Made by a program: the position numbers and the translations under genes
From: Rhizobium oryzihabitans
Lineage (GTDB): Bacteria; Pseudomonadota; Alphaproteobacteria; Rhizobiales; Rhizobiaceae
Direction of reading: 5' to 3'
Assembly (NCBI RefSeq): GCF_010669145.1
Contig: NZ_CP048632.1
Span: forward strand, 2,108,001-2,172,000
DNA: 64,000 nt
Shown: positions 46,162 through 57,725 of the stretch, piece after piece
Layout: each line of letters begins with the position of its first letter
Numbering within the stretch: the first letter of the stretch is position 1
The notes under the pieces: model-generated
Database searches by the model: none
What the model was told of the DNA's origin: nothing
Seen by the model: only the letters and a program-made list of their open reading frames with translations

Positions 46162-47154
46162 ATGACGAAATTCGACGTACTGACTGTCGGCAATGCCATC
46201 GTCGACATCATTTCCCGCTGCGATGATCAGTTCCTGAATGACAATGCCATTACCAAGGGTGCGATGAACCTCATCGACGCGGAGCGGGCCGAACTGCTTT
46301 ATTCGCTGATGGGACCGGCTCTGGAGGCATCCGGCGGAAGTGCGGGCAACACGGCCGCAGGCGTGGCGAATTTCGGCGGCAAGGCCGCCTATTTCGGCAA
46401 GGTGGCCGAAGACCAGCTTGGAGAAATCTTCCAGCACGACATCCGCGCGCAGGGCGTCTATTTCGAAACCAAACCGGAAGGGACGTTTCCGCCGACCGCC
46501 CGTTCGATGATCTTCGTCACCGAGGATGGCGAACGCTCGATGAACACCTATCTCGGCGCCTGCGTGGATCTCGGTCCGGAAGACGTCGAAGAGAATGTGG
46601 TGGCGGATACGAAAGTCACCTATTTCGAAGGTTATCTGTGGGACCCGCCGCGCGCCAAGGACGCCATTCGCGAATGCGCCCGCATTGCGCATGAGAACGG
46701 CCGCGAAGTCTCCATGACGCTTTCCGACAGTTTCTGCGTCGGCCGCTATCGTGAAGAATTTCTCGACCTGATGCGTTCCGGCACGGTGGACATTGTTTTC
46801 GCCAACAAGCAGGAAGCGCTTTCGCTTTACGAAACCGACGATTTCGAACTGGCGCTGACGAAAATCGCAGCCGATTGCAAGATCGCAGCCGTGACGATGA
46901 GCGAAGAAGGCGCCGTCATCCTGCGCGGTACGGAACGCGTGAAGGTGGACGCCTATCCGGTGCATGACGTCGTTGACACGACGGGTGCGGGCGATCTTTT
47001 CGCCGCCGGCTTCCTGTTCGGCTACACGCAGGACCGGTCTCTGGAAGATTGCGGCAAACTCGGCTGCCTCGCCGCCGCCGCCGTTATTCAACAGGTCGGG
47101 CCACGCCCCATGTCATCCCTGAAGGTTCTGGGCGCGAAACACGGCCTTATTTAA
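46162..47154 (+). CDS. PfkB family kinase, probable adenosine kinase
   Basis: A 330-residue ribokinase-fold enzyme. PfkB signatures are GGSAGNTAAGVANFGGKAAYFGKV near the N-terminus and DTTGAGDLFAAGFLFGY with the catalytic aspartate near the C-terminus. The start FDVLTVGNAIVDIISRCDDQFL matches rhizobial proteins annotated as adenosine kinase, which make AMP from adenosine. GGATAGG precedes the ATG. It overlaps the tail of the convergent SH3 gene by eight bases. Confidence 0.88.
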   Translation: MTKFDVLTVGNAIVDIISRCDDQFLNDNAITKGAMNLIDAERAELLYSLMGPALEASGGSAGNTAAGVANFGGKAAYFGKVAEDQLGEIFQHDIRAQGVYFETKPEGTFPPTARSMIFVTEDGERSMNTYLGACVDLGPEDVEENVVADTKVTYFEGYLWDPPRAKDAIRECARIAHENGREVSMTLSDSFCVGRYREEFLDLMRSGTVDIVFANKQEALSLYETDDFELALTKIAADCKIAAVTMSEEGAVILRGTERVKVDAYPVHDVVDTTGAGDLFAAGFLFGYTQDRSLEDCGKLGCLAAAAVIQQVGPRPMSSLKVLGAKHGLI

Positions 47155-47686
47155 AGGCCTCGCCGGGGTAAGCACCCCAGATTTCGCCCTGCGACACCCA
47201 GCCCGAGGCCTGACCGGCCTCGGCGCGGCACCAGTCACCGTTGCATTCGCCTATCCTGAAGACGACGCCCGGCTCCAGCCGGGCGATGACGGCAGCGCCC
47301 GACTGCGCATCGCGGCGCATGTTCACGTAGACTTCCTTGCCCTTGCCGCGCATCCAGGGGGCGGCAACCGCCGTGCGTTCACCCGAAAGCAGCGCCTGGT
47401 TGACCCAGCCTTCCGTGCCGTCGGCATCACGGATGCGCCGCCAGTTTTCATATTCCTGGATGATTTCCACCGGCATTCCCGATTTCAGATACATCCAGGA
47501 GACGGCATAATCCGTGCTGGGGCCGATGCGCATGTTGACGCGCTTTGATTTCAGGCTGACGAACCGCGGCAGAGGCAGGCCGCTTGCGCCCTTGGCAGCG
47601 CCCTGCGCCATGGCTTCGGTCGCCGCGCCAAGGAGGCCCAAAGACAATGCAATGCAAACGATAGAAACCACACTGCGCATGCCCAT
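47147..47686 (-). CDS. SH3 domain-containing secreted protein
   Basis: A 179-residue exported protein. A signal peptide (MRSVVSIVCIALSLGLLGAA, cut near AMAQG) is followed by two bacterial SH3-like repeats (VNMRIGPSTDYAVSWMYLKSGMPVEIIQEY; VNMRRDAQSGAAVIARLEPGVVFRIGEC). SH3b repeats usually bind peptidoglycan or mediate wall interactions. The start at 47686 has GGGAAACGGAA; 47680 is also possible. The exact role is unknown. Confidence 0.88.
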   Translation of the reverse strand: MGMRSVVSIVCIALSLGLLGAATEAMAQGAAKGASGLPLPRFVSLKSKRVNMRIGPSTDYAVSWMYLKSGMPVEIIQEYENWRRIRDADGTEGWVNQALLSGERTAVAAPWMRGKGKEVYVNMRRDAQSGAAVIARLEPGVVFRIGECNGDWCRAEAGQASGWVSQGEIWGAYPGEAFK

Positions 47687-47860
47687 TTCCGTTTCCCGCC
47701 TTCTGCAAACCGGATGATATTCGAGGAGGCTCGTTTCCACATGCCTCAAGCTTCAGCGAGATTTGTTTGTCTTCGCCGGTGGGTCTGGTAGAAACGCCCT
47801 GATTGAAAGAAATTATCGCTCTTTCTGGTTAATGACTTCTGAACAAGGCAGCGGCAAACG

Positions 47861-48865
47861 ATGACCCACAAGAAGAGACCGACAGTCTATATCACCCGCA
47901 AATTGCCTGACGTCGTCGAAACCAGAATGAGGGAACTCTTCGATGCCGAACTGAACATCGATGATACGCAGCGCAGCGAAGACGAGCTTGTGGCCGCCAT
48001 GCAGCGGGTCGATGTTCTGGTGCCGACCGTGACCGACCGCATTACCGCCGCCATGATCGACAAGGCCGGGCCACAGCTGAAGCTGATTGCGAGCTTTTCC
48101 AACGGCATCGACCATGTGGATGTGGACGCCGCCGCCCGAAAGGGCATCACCGTCACCAACACCCCTAACGTGCTGACCGAAGATACCGCCGATATCACCA
48201 TGGCGCTGGCGCTTGCCGTGCCGCGCCGCATGATCGAAGGCACACGCGTTCTCGCCAACGGCGCGGATGAATGGCTGGGCTGGTCACCGACCTGGATGCT
48301 CGGCCGGCGCATTTCCGGCAAGCGCATCGGCATTGTCGGCATGGGCCGTATCGGCACGGCGGTTGCGCGACGCGCCAAGGCCTTCGGCCTTTCCATCCAT
48401 TATCATAACCGCAAACGCGTCAATCCGGCCACCGAGACGGAGCTTGAGGCGACCTATTGGGACAGCCTCGACCAGATGCTGGCGCGGGTGGACATCGTCT
48501 CCGTCAATTGCCCCTCAACGCCGGCAACCTATCACCTGATCTCGGCGCGGCGGCTCGCGCTGATGCAGCCGACCAGCTACATCGTCAACACGGCGCGCGG
48601 CGACATCATCGATGAGGCGGCGATGATCCAGTGCCTTCGCGAAGGAAAGATCGCCGGCGCCGGGCTCGATGTCTACGAGAACGAGCCTGCGGTAAACCCA
48701 AAGCTCATCAAGCTCGCCAAGGAAGGCAAGGTCGTGCTGCTTCCGCATATGGGTTCGGCGACGATCGAAGGCCGCATCGAAATGGGCGACAAGGTCATTA
48801 TCAACATCCGCACGCTGTTCGACGGCCATCGCCCGCCCAACAGGGTGCTGCCGGGGCGAAACTGA
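47861..48865 (+). CDS. D-2-hydroxyacid dehydrogenase (glyoxylate/hydroxypyruvate reductase type)
   Basis: A 334-residue NAD(P)-dependent dehydrogenase. The cofactor site is GIVGMGRIGTAVARRAKAFG. Catalytic residues lie in NTARGDIIDEAAM (arginine), AGLDVYENEP (glutamate) and LLPHMGSAT (histidine). It resembles GyaR-type enzymes that reduce glyoxylate or hydroxypyruvate; the substrate is not certain. GGCAGCGG precedes the start. Confidence 0.9.
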   Translation: MTHKKRPTVYITRKLPDVVETRMRELFDAELNIDDTQRSEDELVAAMQRVDVLVPTVTDRITAAMIDKAGPQLKLIASFSNGIDHVDVDAAARKGITVTNTPNVLTEDTADITMALALAVPRRMIEGTRVLANGADEWLGWSPTWMLGRRISGKRIGIVGMGRIGTAVARRAKAFGLSIHYHNRKRVNPATETELEATYWDSLDQMLARVDIVSVNCPSTPATYHLISARRLALMQPTSYIVNTARGDIIDEAAMIQCLREGKIAGAGLDVYENEPAVNPKLIKLAKEGKVVLLPHMGSATIEGRIEMGDKVIINIRTLFDGHRPPNRVLPGRN

Positions 48866-48913
48866 ACCGGTTCAGGCAAGCCGTGTCTGATCGTCACATC
48901 GGAGGGGAGTTCA

Positions 48914-49603
48914 ATGGCAATCCAGGCGAAGTTTCTGCTGCTCATATCGGTCCTCATCGTTCTAATTAGCGGTCCGGCCCGCGCTGCCCCGCCCTCACCC
49001 GAGGAAACCGCGGAACTCTATTATCGCGCCTGGCTGAATTTTGATCGCGCCAGCATGGTTCGCCTCAGCAAGGAATGGGGATCGTCGGGTAACGGGCAGC
49101 GCTACACCGACATGGATCTGGTTTCCAACCCCGTTGCATGGCAGCGCAAATACAAGGGTATGCACGCTCCCAAGGGAACCACGAAGGAGCAGTCCGACCA
49201 GTTCGCACGGCTCTGGGTCGCCAGCACGGAACGGGTGCGCTGCGAGGCCGAACCCGCGCGTATCGGCTCCCAATCGCCCACCGGTCTCTCTGTGGCGCGG
49301 GTAAAGATGAACTGCTCCCTGCCGGATGTCGGGCCTGCATTCCAGCGGCTGAAGGCAGCCGCAAATGCGGAGGATATTGGCGATAAAACCCGCATGCCTT
49401 CCGCGAAACTCATGAAGCAGATGGTGGCGGCCACGAAGTCGGCTCCGCTCACCCACAAGGTCGCTACGGAAATTCAGCTCGTCAGAGGTCCGGATAAAGG
49501 CGTCTGGCGGGTCGGATCGGCCGAAGTGCAGTCACAGACGGGACTTGACCGTGTCTCTTCCGTCTTTCTCTCCCAAATGCTTCAGTCCGGTCTTTTGCGA
49601 TAG
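48914..49603 (+). CDS. Hypothetical secreted protein
   Basis: A 229-residue protein I do not recognise. It begins with a clear signal peptide (AKFLLLISVLIVLISGPARA, cleavage before APPSPEE). The mature part is about 205 residues, soluble, with two cysteines (RVRCEAEPAR and KMNCSLPDV) that may form a disulfide. GGAGGGGAG precedes the ATG. It lies 48 bp after the dehydrogenase gene and could be cotranscribed with it. Periplasmic location is likely; function unknown. Confidence 0.75.
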   Translation: MAIQAKFLLLISVLIVLISGPARAAPPSPEETAELYYRAWLNFDRASMVRLSKEWGSSGNGQRYTDMDLVSNPVAWQRKYKGMHAPKGTTKEQSDQFARLWVASTERVRCEAEPARIGSQSPTGLSVARVKMNCSLPDVGPAFQRLKAAANAEDIGDKTRMPSAKLMKQMVAATKSAPLTHKVATEIQLVRGPDKGVWRVGSAEVQSQTGLDRVSSVFLSQMLQSGLLR

Positions 49604-49629
49604 ACTTTGCCGGGCGGAACGGAACGGTC

Positions 49630-50106
49630 TCAGCCGAGAAATTTCGTCATTTCAATCGAAGTCGTGCGGTCATAACCGGGATGGGCATTTTCGGCGGTCT
49701 TGACGAAACCCCAGGCGGCGAATTTGGCATGATTGGCGATAAGCTCGATACGAGTTTCCAGCCGCAGCGCCGGTAACGCCAATTCGCGGGCCAGCGCTTC
49801 GGCCTGTTCCAGAAGCACGCTGCCGATGCCCTTTCCCTGCGCGTTCGGGGAAACACAGAGTTTGCCGACATAAAGACAGGCCGGCGGCTCCGGCCGGCAA
49901 AACAGGCAGCCCACAATCTCATCGCCATCAAGCGCCACGAAGGCGATCTCCACCCTCGCCTTCTCCGCCAGATTTTCAAGCGTCAGGCGATGGGCTGAGG
50001 ATGGCGGGTCGATGACGCCATCCATATAGGCGAAGGAGGACATGATGAGCGCCAGCAATTCCTGCCAGCGACTGAATTCTTCCCCGATCTTGGCGATCGC
50101 GATCAT
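49630..50106 (-). CDS. GNAT family N-acetyltransferase
   Basis: A 158-residue acetyltransferase. The acetyl-CoA site is LCVSPNAQGKGIGSVLLEQAEALA, preceded by IVGCLFCRPEPPACLYVGKL. The acceptor is unknown. The start overlaps the stop of the ThiF-family gene by four bases, so it is the last gene of a recF-thiF-GNAT run on the minus strand. Confidence 0.87.
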   Translation of the reverse strand: MIAIAKIGEEFSRWQELLALIMSSFAYMDGVIDPPSSAHRLTLENLAEKARVEIAFVALDGDEIVGCLFCRPEPPACLYVGKLCVSPNAQGKGIGSVLLEQAEALARELALPALRLETRIELIANHAKFAAWGFVKTAENAHPGYDRTTSIEMTKFLG

Positions 50107-50870
50107 GGTTTCTTTTCCGCTAGCCGCCGCTTGTACCGCACGGTTTCGAAACGGGCTGACAGGGCATCATAAAGGAGCAGGCGGCCGATCAACGGCTCCC
50201 CGGCACCGGTGATCACCTTGATCGCCTCCATGGCCATGATGGTGCCGATCACCCCGGTCAGCGCCCCGACAATGCCCGTTTCGGCGCAATTCGGAATAAG
50301 GCCCTGTGGCGGCGGCTCGGGAAACAGATCGCGGTAACCCGGCAAAAGATTGCCATCGGCACTCGCCTCATAGGGTTTGAGCACCGTCACAGAACCATCG
50401 AAACGACCGACGGCACCCGTGACCAGCGGCCGTTTTGCGGCTTCTGCGGCGTCGGCTGCGGCATAACGCGTATCAAAGTTATCCGAGCCATCAATAAGGA
50501 GATCGAAGGATGGCAGATGGTCATGCGCCCAGACCTCAGAAAACCGCTCCTCATACACAAGGGTGCGGACATGCGGGTTGAGCCGGGCGATGGCTGCACG
50601 GGCGCTTGCGGTTTTCAATTCGCCGATAGTGCCGCTATCGTGAATTACCTGCCGCTGGAGATTGGAGAGGGACACCACATCGTCATCAATGAGGCCGAGC
50701 GTGCCGACACCGGCGGCGGCCAGATAATGAAGGACAGGGGCGCCGAGACCGCCGGCACCAATCACCAGCACGCGCGCCGCTTTCAGCCGCTGCTGCCCGG
50801 CACCGCCGATTTCCGGCAACAGAATGTGGCGCTTGTAGCGTTCGATTTCCTCCGGGCTCAGCGGGTCCAT
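50103..50870 (-). CDS. ThiF/MoeB/HesA family adenylyltransferase
   Basis: A 255-residue E1-like enzyme that adenylates the C-terminus of a small sulfur-carrier protein (ThiS or MoaD type). It has RYKRHILLPEIGGAGQQRL, the nucleotide loop VLVIGAGGLGAPVLHYLAAAG, DGSDNFDTRYA and NCAETGIVGA with the conserved cysteine. No CxxC zinc pairs are visible. ATG 50870 has GGAG six bases upstream. It lies 22 bp after recF. Whether it serves thiamine, molybdopterin or another pathway cannot be told. Confidence 0.88.
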   Translation of the reverse strand: MDPLSPEEIERYKRHILLPEIGGAGQQRLKAARVLVIGAGGLGAPVLHYLAAAGVGTLGLIDDDVVSLSNLQRQVIHDSGTIGELKTASARAAIARLNPHVRTLVYEERFSEVWAHDHLPSFDLLIDGSDNFDTRYAAADAAEAAKRPLVTGAVGRFDGSVTVLKPYEASADGNLLPGYRDLFPEPPPQGLIPNCAETGIVGALTGVIGTIMAMEAIKVITGAGEPLIGRLLLYDALSARFETVRYKRRLAEKKP

Positions 50871-50892
50871 GTCGCACTCCATCTCTCTGCCG

Positions 50893-52020
50893 TCATGCCA
50901 TGATGCTCCCGTGAGAAACATTGAAGAATTGCGCCCGCTCGCCAAGGGCGGAGAACATCGCCGCATCCGTTCCGGTCATGAAACTCTGGCCGCCGAGTGC
51001 GTGGATGAGATCGAACAGGGCGGCACGCCTTCCCTCGTCCAGATGGGCGGCGATCTCGTCCAGCAGCAGAACCGGCGCATGGCCGGTCATATTTGCGGTA
51101 AGCTGCGCATGGGCAAGCACCAGCCCCACCAGCAGCGCCTTCTGCTCCCCTGTTGAACAGCGTTCGGCTTCCATGTTCTTTTCCGCATGGCGCACGAAGA
51201 GATCGACGCGGTGCGGACCATCGAGCGTGCGGCCGGCTGCGGCGTCACGATACCGGCCCTCACGCAACATCAGGCCATATTCGTCTTCGAGATCAACGGC
51301 CGGCCGGTTCAGCATGTCGTCCATGAAACCGGAAAGCGAAAGCGCCGCCGATGGGAAGGCCGCGTCGCCCGCTCTGCCTTCGATGAGGTTCTTCAAAAGG
51401 CCAAGCATTTCATAACGGGCGACAGCCATGGAGATGCCGAGTTCCGCCATCTGCTTTTCTATCCCGTCCAGCCAGACCGGATCGAAACGGCCTTCAGAAA
51501 GCAGGCGGTTGCGGCCGCGCATGGCCTTTTCGAAATCGCTCGCCCGCCGCCCATGGGCAGGATCGAGCGACAGCACCAGCCGGTCGAGAAAACGCCGGCG
51601 ATCCGAGGACGAGCCGGTAAAGAGACCGTCCATGGCGGGCGTCAGCCACAGCACACGCAGATGATCCGTCAATTCATCGACCGACTTCACCGATGTTCCG
51701 TTCAGCCTCAGGCGACGCGATACCACCTCACCGTCACCTTCGATCCCGGTCCCAATGGCAACTTCGCCATCCATGCCATCCACATCCGCAAAAATCGAAA
51801 AACCGACGGCTTCCGCACCGACGCGAGTGACATCGGACAGGGTGGCGCGGCGCAGGCCCCTTCCCGGTGAAAGAAAGGACACCGCCTCGAGGAGATTTGT
51901 TTTGCCGGAACCGTTGTCGCCTGTCAGCACCACATGGCGGTCATCAAGCGTGAGCGACGCTGCCGCATAGTTGCGGAAGTCCGTGAGTTTCAGCCGTAAA
52001 AGCGACACCTTATTCGTCAT
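50893..52020 (-). CDS. recF: DNA replication and repair protein RecF
   Basis: A 375-residue SMC-like ATPase that binds gapped DNA with RecR. Walker A is TGDNGSGKTNLLEAVSFLSPG; the signature region has STGEQKALLVGLVLAHAQL; Walker B is VLLLDEIAAHLDEGRR. Length is normal. It is not next to dnaN/gyrB here, as usual in Rhizobiales. It is the first gene of the recF-thiF-GNAT run and is divergent from the lipoprotein gene. Confidence 0.96.
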   Translation of the reverse strand: MTNKVSLLRLKLTDFRNYAAASLTLDDRHVVLTGDNGSGKTNLLEAVSFLSPGRGLRRATLSDVTRVGAEAVGFSIFADVDGMDGEVAIGTGIEGDGEVVSRRLRLNGTSVKSVDELTDHLRVLWLTPAMDGLFTGSSSDRRRFLDRLVLSLDPAHGRRASDFEKAMRGRNRLLSEGRFDPVWLDGIEKQMAELGISMAVARYEMLGLLKNLIEGRAGDAAFPSAALSLSGFMDDMLNRPAVDLEDEYGLMLREGRYRDAAAGRTLDGPHRVDLFVRHAEKNMEAERCSTGEQKALLVGLVLAHAQLTANMTGHAPVLLLDEIAAHLDEGRRAALFDLIHALGGQSFMTGTDAAMFSALGERAQFFNVSHGSIMA

Positions 52021-52142
52021 CTGTACGGCCTAAAACGAACATCGCCGGATAGCAAGGTGGGGAACGTCCCTCCCATATCGAAGACCCTGCCCAACAACGC
52101 AATCCATTCTCCAGTAGCAACTTTTTTAGCGCCCGGTTATTT

Positions 52143-53288
52143 ATGAGCCGGTCCTCATCACCGGTAACCCCATTCATGCGCCTGATCTTATCGCTCCTTC
52201 TCGCTCTCGGCCTTCTTTCATCCTGCGCAGGCAGGCCGGGGGCGGATGTGCTACAGGCCATAAATACCAAGACCGGCGACGCGAAAATCGTGACCGCCTA
52301 TGTGGCGAGCACGCGGGAAAGAAACAAGGAAGCCAAAAAGGGCTTCACCGCGGAGCGCGCGGCCGAGCCCAACTATGCACGCTTCGATATTTCCGTTCCG
52401 CCCGACCATAAAAGCGGAAATATAGAATGGTCCAAAGGCAAGCCTGACCCGAAAAAGGATTTTGTGGTCACCAAGGCCGACACACTGACGAAAGCACGCT
52501 TCAACGAAGATCTTGGAGATGTCACGCGGTCTGGCAAACAGATCGCCCTTTTTGTCCATGGCTATAATTACAGCTATCAGGAGGCCCTGTTCCGCGCGGC
52601 ACAAATGGCCGCCGACGCCAATATGGATGGCGTGCCGCTGGTCTTTTCCTGGCCGTCGCAGGCGAGCGTCACCGGTTATGTGGCCGACAAGGAATCAGCG
52701 ACCTATTCGCGCGACGCGCTGGCCATGGTGCTGACCGACCTTACCCGGCAGACACCGCGAAAAAGCATTGTCGTGTTCGGTCACAGCATGGGCGGCTGGC
52801 TGGTCATGGAAGCGCTGCGGCAATTGCGCTTCGAAGGCAGGAACGATGTGCTCTCCAAACTACAGGTCGTGCTGGCCGCGCCGGATATCGACGCCGATGT
52901 GTTCCGCAAGCAGATCGAGGTGGTGGGACGGCTCAATCCGCCGCTCACCGTTCTCGTCTCCAAAGACGATCGAGCCCTGAAGGCCTCCTCTATCCTCGGG
53001 GCCGACGTCACCCGTATCGGCGCGCTGGATGTGACCGATCCGCAGGTGCAGGAAGCTGCCCTGAAAGAGGGCGTGCAATTCGTGGATATTTCCAATCTGA
53101 AGGCGTCGGACCCGCTCAACCATGACCGCTATGCGGCACTGGCGTCGCTGGTGCCACAACTGGAGGCGAGCCGGAACGGCAACGGCGAAAACGGCATAGG
53201 CCGCGCGGGCGCCTTTGTGTTCGATGCAATCGGGGCAACCGTCTCCAGCCCCTTCCGGCTTGCGAGCCAGGTGGTGAACCCGCAATAG
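52143..53288 (+). CDS. Alpha/beta hydrolase lipoprotein (DUF900)
   Basis: A 381-residue protein with a lipoprotein signal (LILSLLLALGLLSSCAG; lipobox LSSC). The hydrolase domain has ALFVHGYNYSYQEALFRAAQ, LVFSWPSQA and the nucleophile elbow VVFGHSMGGWL with the catalytic serine. DUF900 proteins are uncharacterised esterase-like enzymes of proteobacteria. It is probably anchored to a membrane facing the periplasm. The start may be 52143 or 52176; neither has a good ribosome site. Confidence 0.87.
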   Translation: MSRSSSPVTPFMRLILSLLLALGLLSSCAGRPGADVLQAINTKTGDAKIVTAYVASTRERNKEAKKGFTAERAAEPNYARFDISVPPDHKSGNIEWSKGKPDPKKDFVVTKADTLTKARFNEDLGDVTRSGKQIALFVHGYNYSYQEALFRAAQMAADANMDGVPLVFSWPSQASVTGYVADKESATYSRDALAMVLTDLTRQTPRKSIVVFGHSMGGWLVMEALRQLRFEGRNDVLSKLQVVLAAPDIDADVFRKQIEVVGRLNPPLTVLVSKDDRALKASSILGADVTRIGALDVTDPQVQEAALKEGVQFVDISNLKASDPLNHDRYAALASLVPQLEASRNGNGENGIGRAGAFVFDAIGATVSSPFRLASQVVNPQ

Positions 53289-53317
53289 CTTTTGCGGGTC
53301 CTTTCGACATAGCGGTT

Positions 53318-56482
<3,165 letters not shown>

Positions 56483-56495
<13 letters not shown>

Positions 56496-56881
56496 AATCG
56501 TTCCAATCCATGTTTGACATTGGCGACATCTTCCTCCGTGCCGAGAAGCTCGAAGCGATAGAGAAACGGCACCGCGCATTTGCGCGAGACGATATCTCCG
56601 GCGGATGCGAAAGCTGCGCCAAAATTCGTGTTTCCCGCCGCGATGACGCCGCGAATGAGGTTTCGGTTGGAGGGCTCGTTCAAGAACCGGATCACCGGTT
56701 TCGGCACGGCCCCTTTCGTGCCGCCGCCCCCATAGGTGGGGGTGACGAGTACATAGGGTTCCGACACATGCGGCACCTCCTCCTCGGCACCCAGCGGCAG
56801 GCGAAACAATCGTCGTCCCAGTTTCTGAAGGAAGCGATGCGTGTTTTCGGACCGGCTGGAATAATAGACGATCAGCCCCAT
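56483..56881 (-). CDS. nrdI: Flavodoxin-like protein NrdI
   Basis: A 132-residue flavoprotein that supplies oxidant to assemble the dimanganese-tyrosyl radical cofactor of NrdF. FMN-binding stretches are [20 protein letters not shown] at the start, [22 protein letters not shown] and [17 protein letters not shown]. Its presence shows the reductase is the manganese-capable class Ib type. It lies between nrdH (11-bp gap) and nrdE (overlap). Confidence 0.96.
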
Positions 56882-56892
56882 CGCCCGCCGCC

Positions 56893-57114
56893 TCAGCTGA
56901 TCGAGCCGATCATATCTGGACGGAAACCCGCCCAGTGGCGCTCGCCGGCGACGACCACCGGAACCTGCATGTAACCAAGGCCGCGAACGTGATCGAGCGC
57001 ATCCGCATCTTCGGAAATATCGACGATCTCATAGCTCACGCCAATGCGATCGAGTGCGCGATAGGTGGCGGTGCATTGGACGCAGGCGGGCTTGCTGTAA
57101 ACGGTGACGGTCAT
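56893..57114 (-). CDS. nrdH: Glutaredoxin-like protein NrdH
   Basis: A 73-residue thioredoxin-fold electron donor to NrdE. It has the redox motif CVQC in [20 protein letters not shown] and the C-terminal [14 protein letters not shown] that defines NrdH. It is the first gene of nrdHIEF and lies about 260 bases downstream of a cobalamin riboswitch. GAAAGAGGAAATC precedes the ATG. Confidence 0.96.
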   Translation of the reverse strand: MTVTVYSKPACVQCTATYRALDRIGVSYEIVDISEDADALDHVRGLGYMQVPVVVAGERHWAGFRPDMIGSIS

Positions 57115-57157
57115 GATTTCCTCTTTCGAAGCCGCTTTTGCACACGGCTCAACATTG

Positions 57158-57177
57158 CCGATTGCGATCGCAATCGG
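57158..57177. promoter_or_regulatory. 20-base perfect palindrome in the nrdH leader
   Basis: CCGATTGCGATCGCAATCGG reads the same on both strands. It lies 44 bp before the nrdH start. No T-run follows, so it is not an intrinsic terminator. It could be a protein operator or a leader hairpin. No other copy is seen in the window. Confidence 0.45.
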
Positions 57178-57374
57178 TTGGCGATGGTTCTGTCATTCAG
57201 GTGGCGGGCACGGCCTTTAGCCGTGGAAAATCATTCTCTACGCCGACGAGCGCAGGAACTCAAAAAAATGCACTGGCATGACTTCACCCCGAAGCTTGTT
57301 CTGGAGGGGGCAGAAAAGGGCGCACGCAAATCATTTGCGTCAACACCTTCCTCCGGACACCCCGCCCGTGGACG

Positions 57375-57570
57375 TTTGCGCTCAAGGCAGGTCTCCTGAC
57401 TTGCGGGTCACAACATCTATTCCGGCCTTCCCGGAGCTTTCGGCTCCAGTGACCCAAATCGGAACGATGCTCACCGCTTACAGTTGCGGGGGCAGTTTCG
57501 GCCTTGCTCCGCCATTAATGGCGTTACGCACCGAATTCCCGTCTTAGCTCCCGACGCTTGCGAATCGGAA
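57375..57570 (-). ncRNA. Cobalamin (B12) riboswitch upstream of nrdHIEF
   Basis: On the minus strand the aptamer shows the conserved elements in order: GGTGCG near 57524, CCCCGCAACTGTAAGCGG around 57475-57492, a GGAGCCGAAAGCTCC hairpin, and the B12 box AAGTCAGGAGACCTGCCTTG at 57384-57403. It lies in the leader of the nrdHIEF transcript. The rest of the 611-bp gap (57115-57725) has its promoter and a leader of about 260 bases to nrdH. Adenosylcobalamin binding would lower expression of this B12-independent reductase. Confidence 0.93.
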
Positions 57571-57585
57571 GAACCTCGAACACCA

Positions 57586-57616
57586 CATATAGTATATGAG
57601 GAAATTTTCTCGTCAA
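57586..57616 (-). promoter_or_regulatory. Promoter of the riboswitch-nrdHIEF transcript
   Basis: On the minus strand TTGACG (57611-57616) is followed after 16 bases by TACTAT or after 18 bases by CTATAT. The -10 region lies inside CATATAGTATATG (57586-57598), a palindrome with one central base, AT-rich like NrdR boxes. Transcription would begin near 57580, just before the aptamer. Confidence 0.65.
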
Positions 57617-57725
57617 TAAATAGACATGGAAAAGCCCCACCCTGTGGATCAAAAAGATTCAACACAGAGTCAACAAAGGCTTAACGATAAATGGAGTTGC
57701 CGCTCAAGACGGGAAAAGCGTTAAT

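Noticed and set aside
57249-57275. Intrinsic terminator as the riboswitch expression platform
   Set aside because: The T7 tract is clear but the preceding ATGC/GCAT stem has only four pairs, too weak to call.
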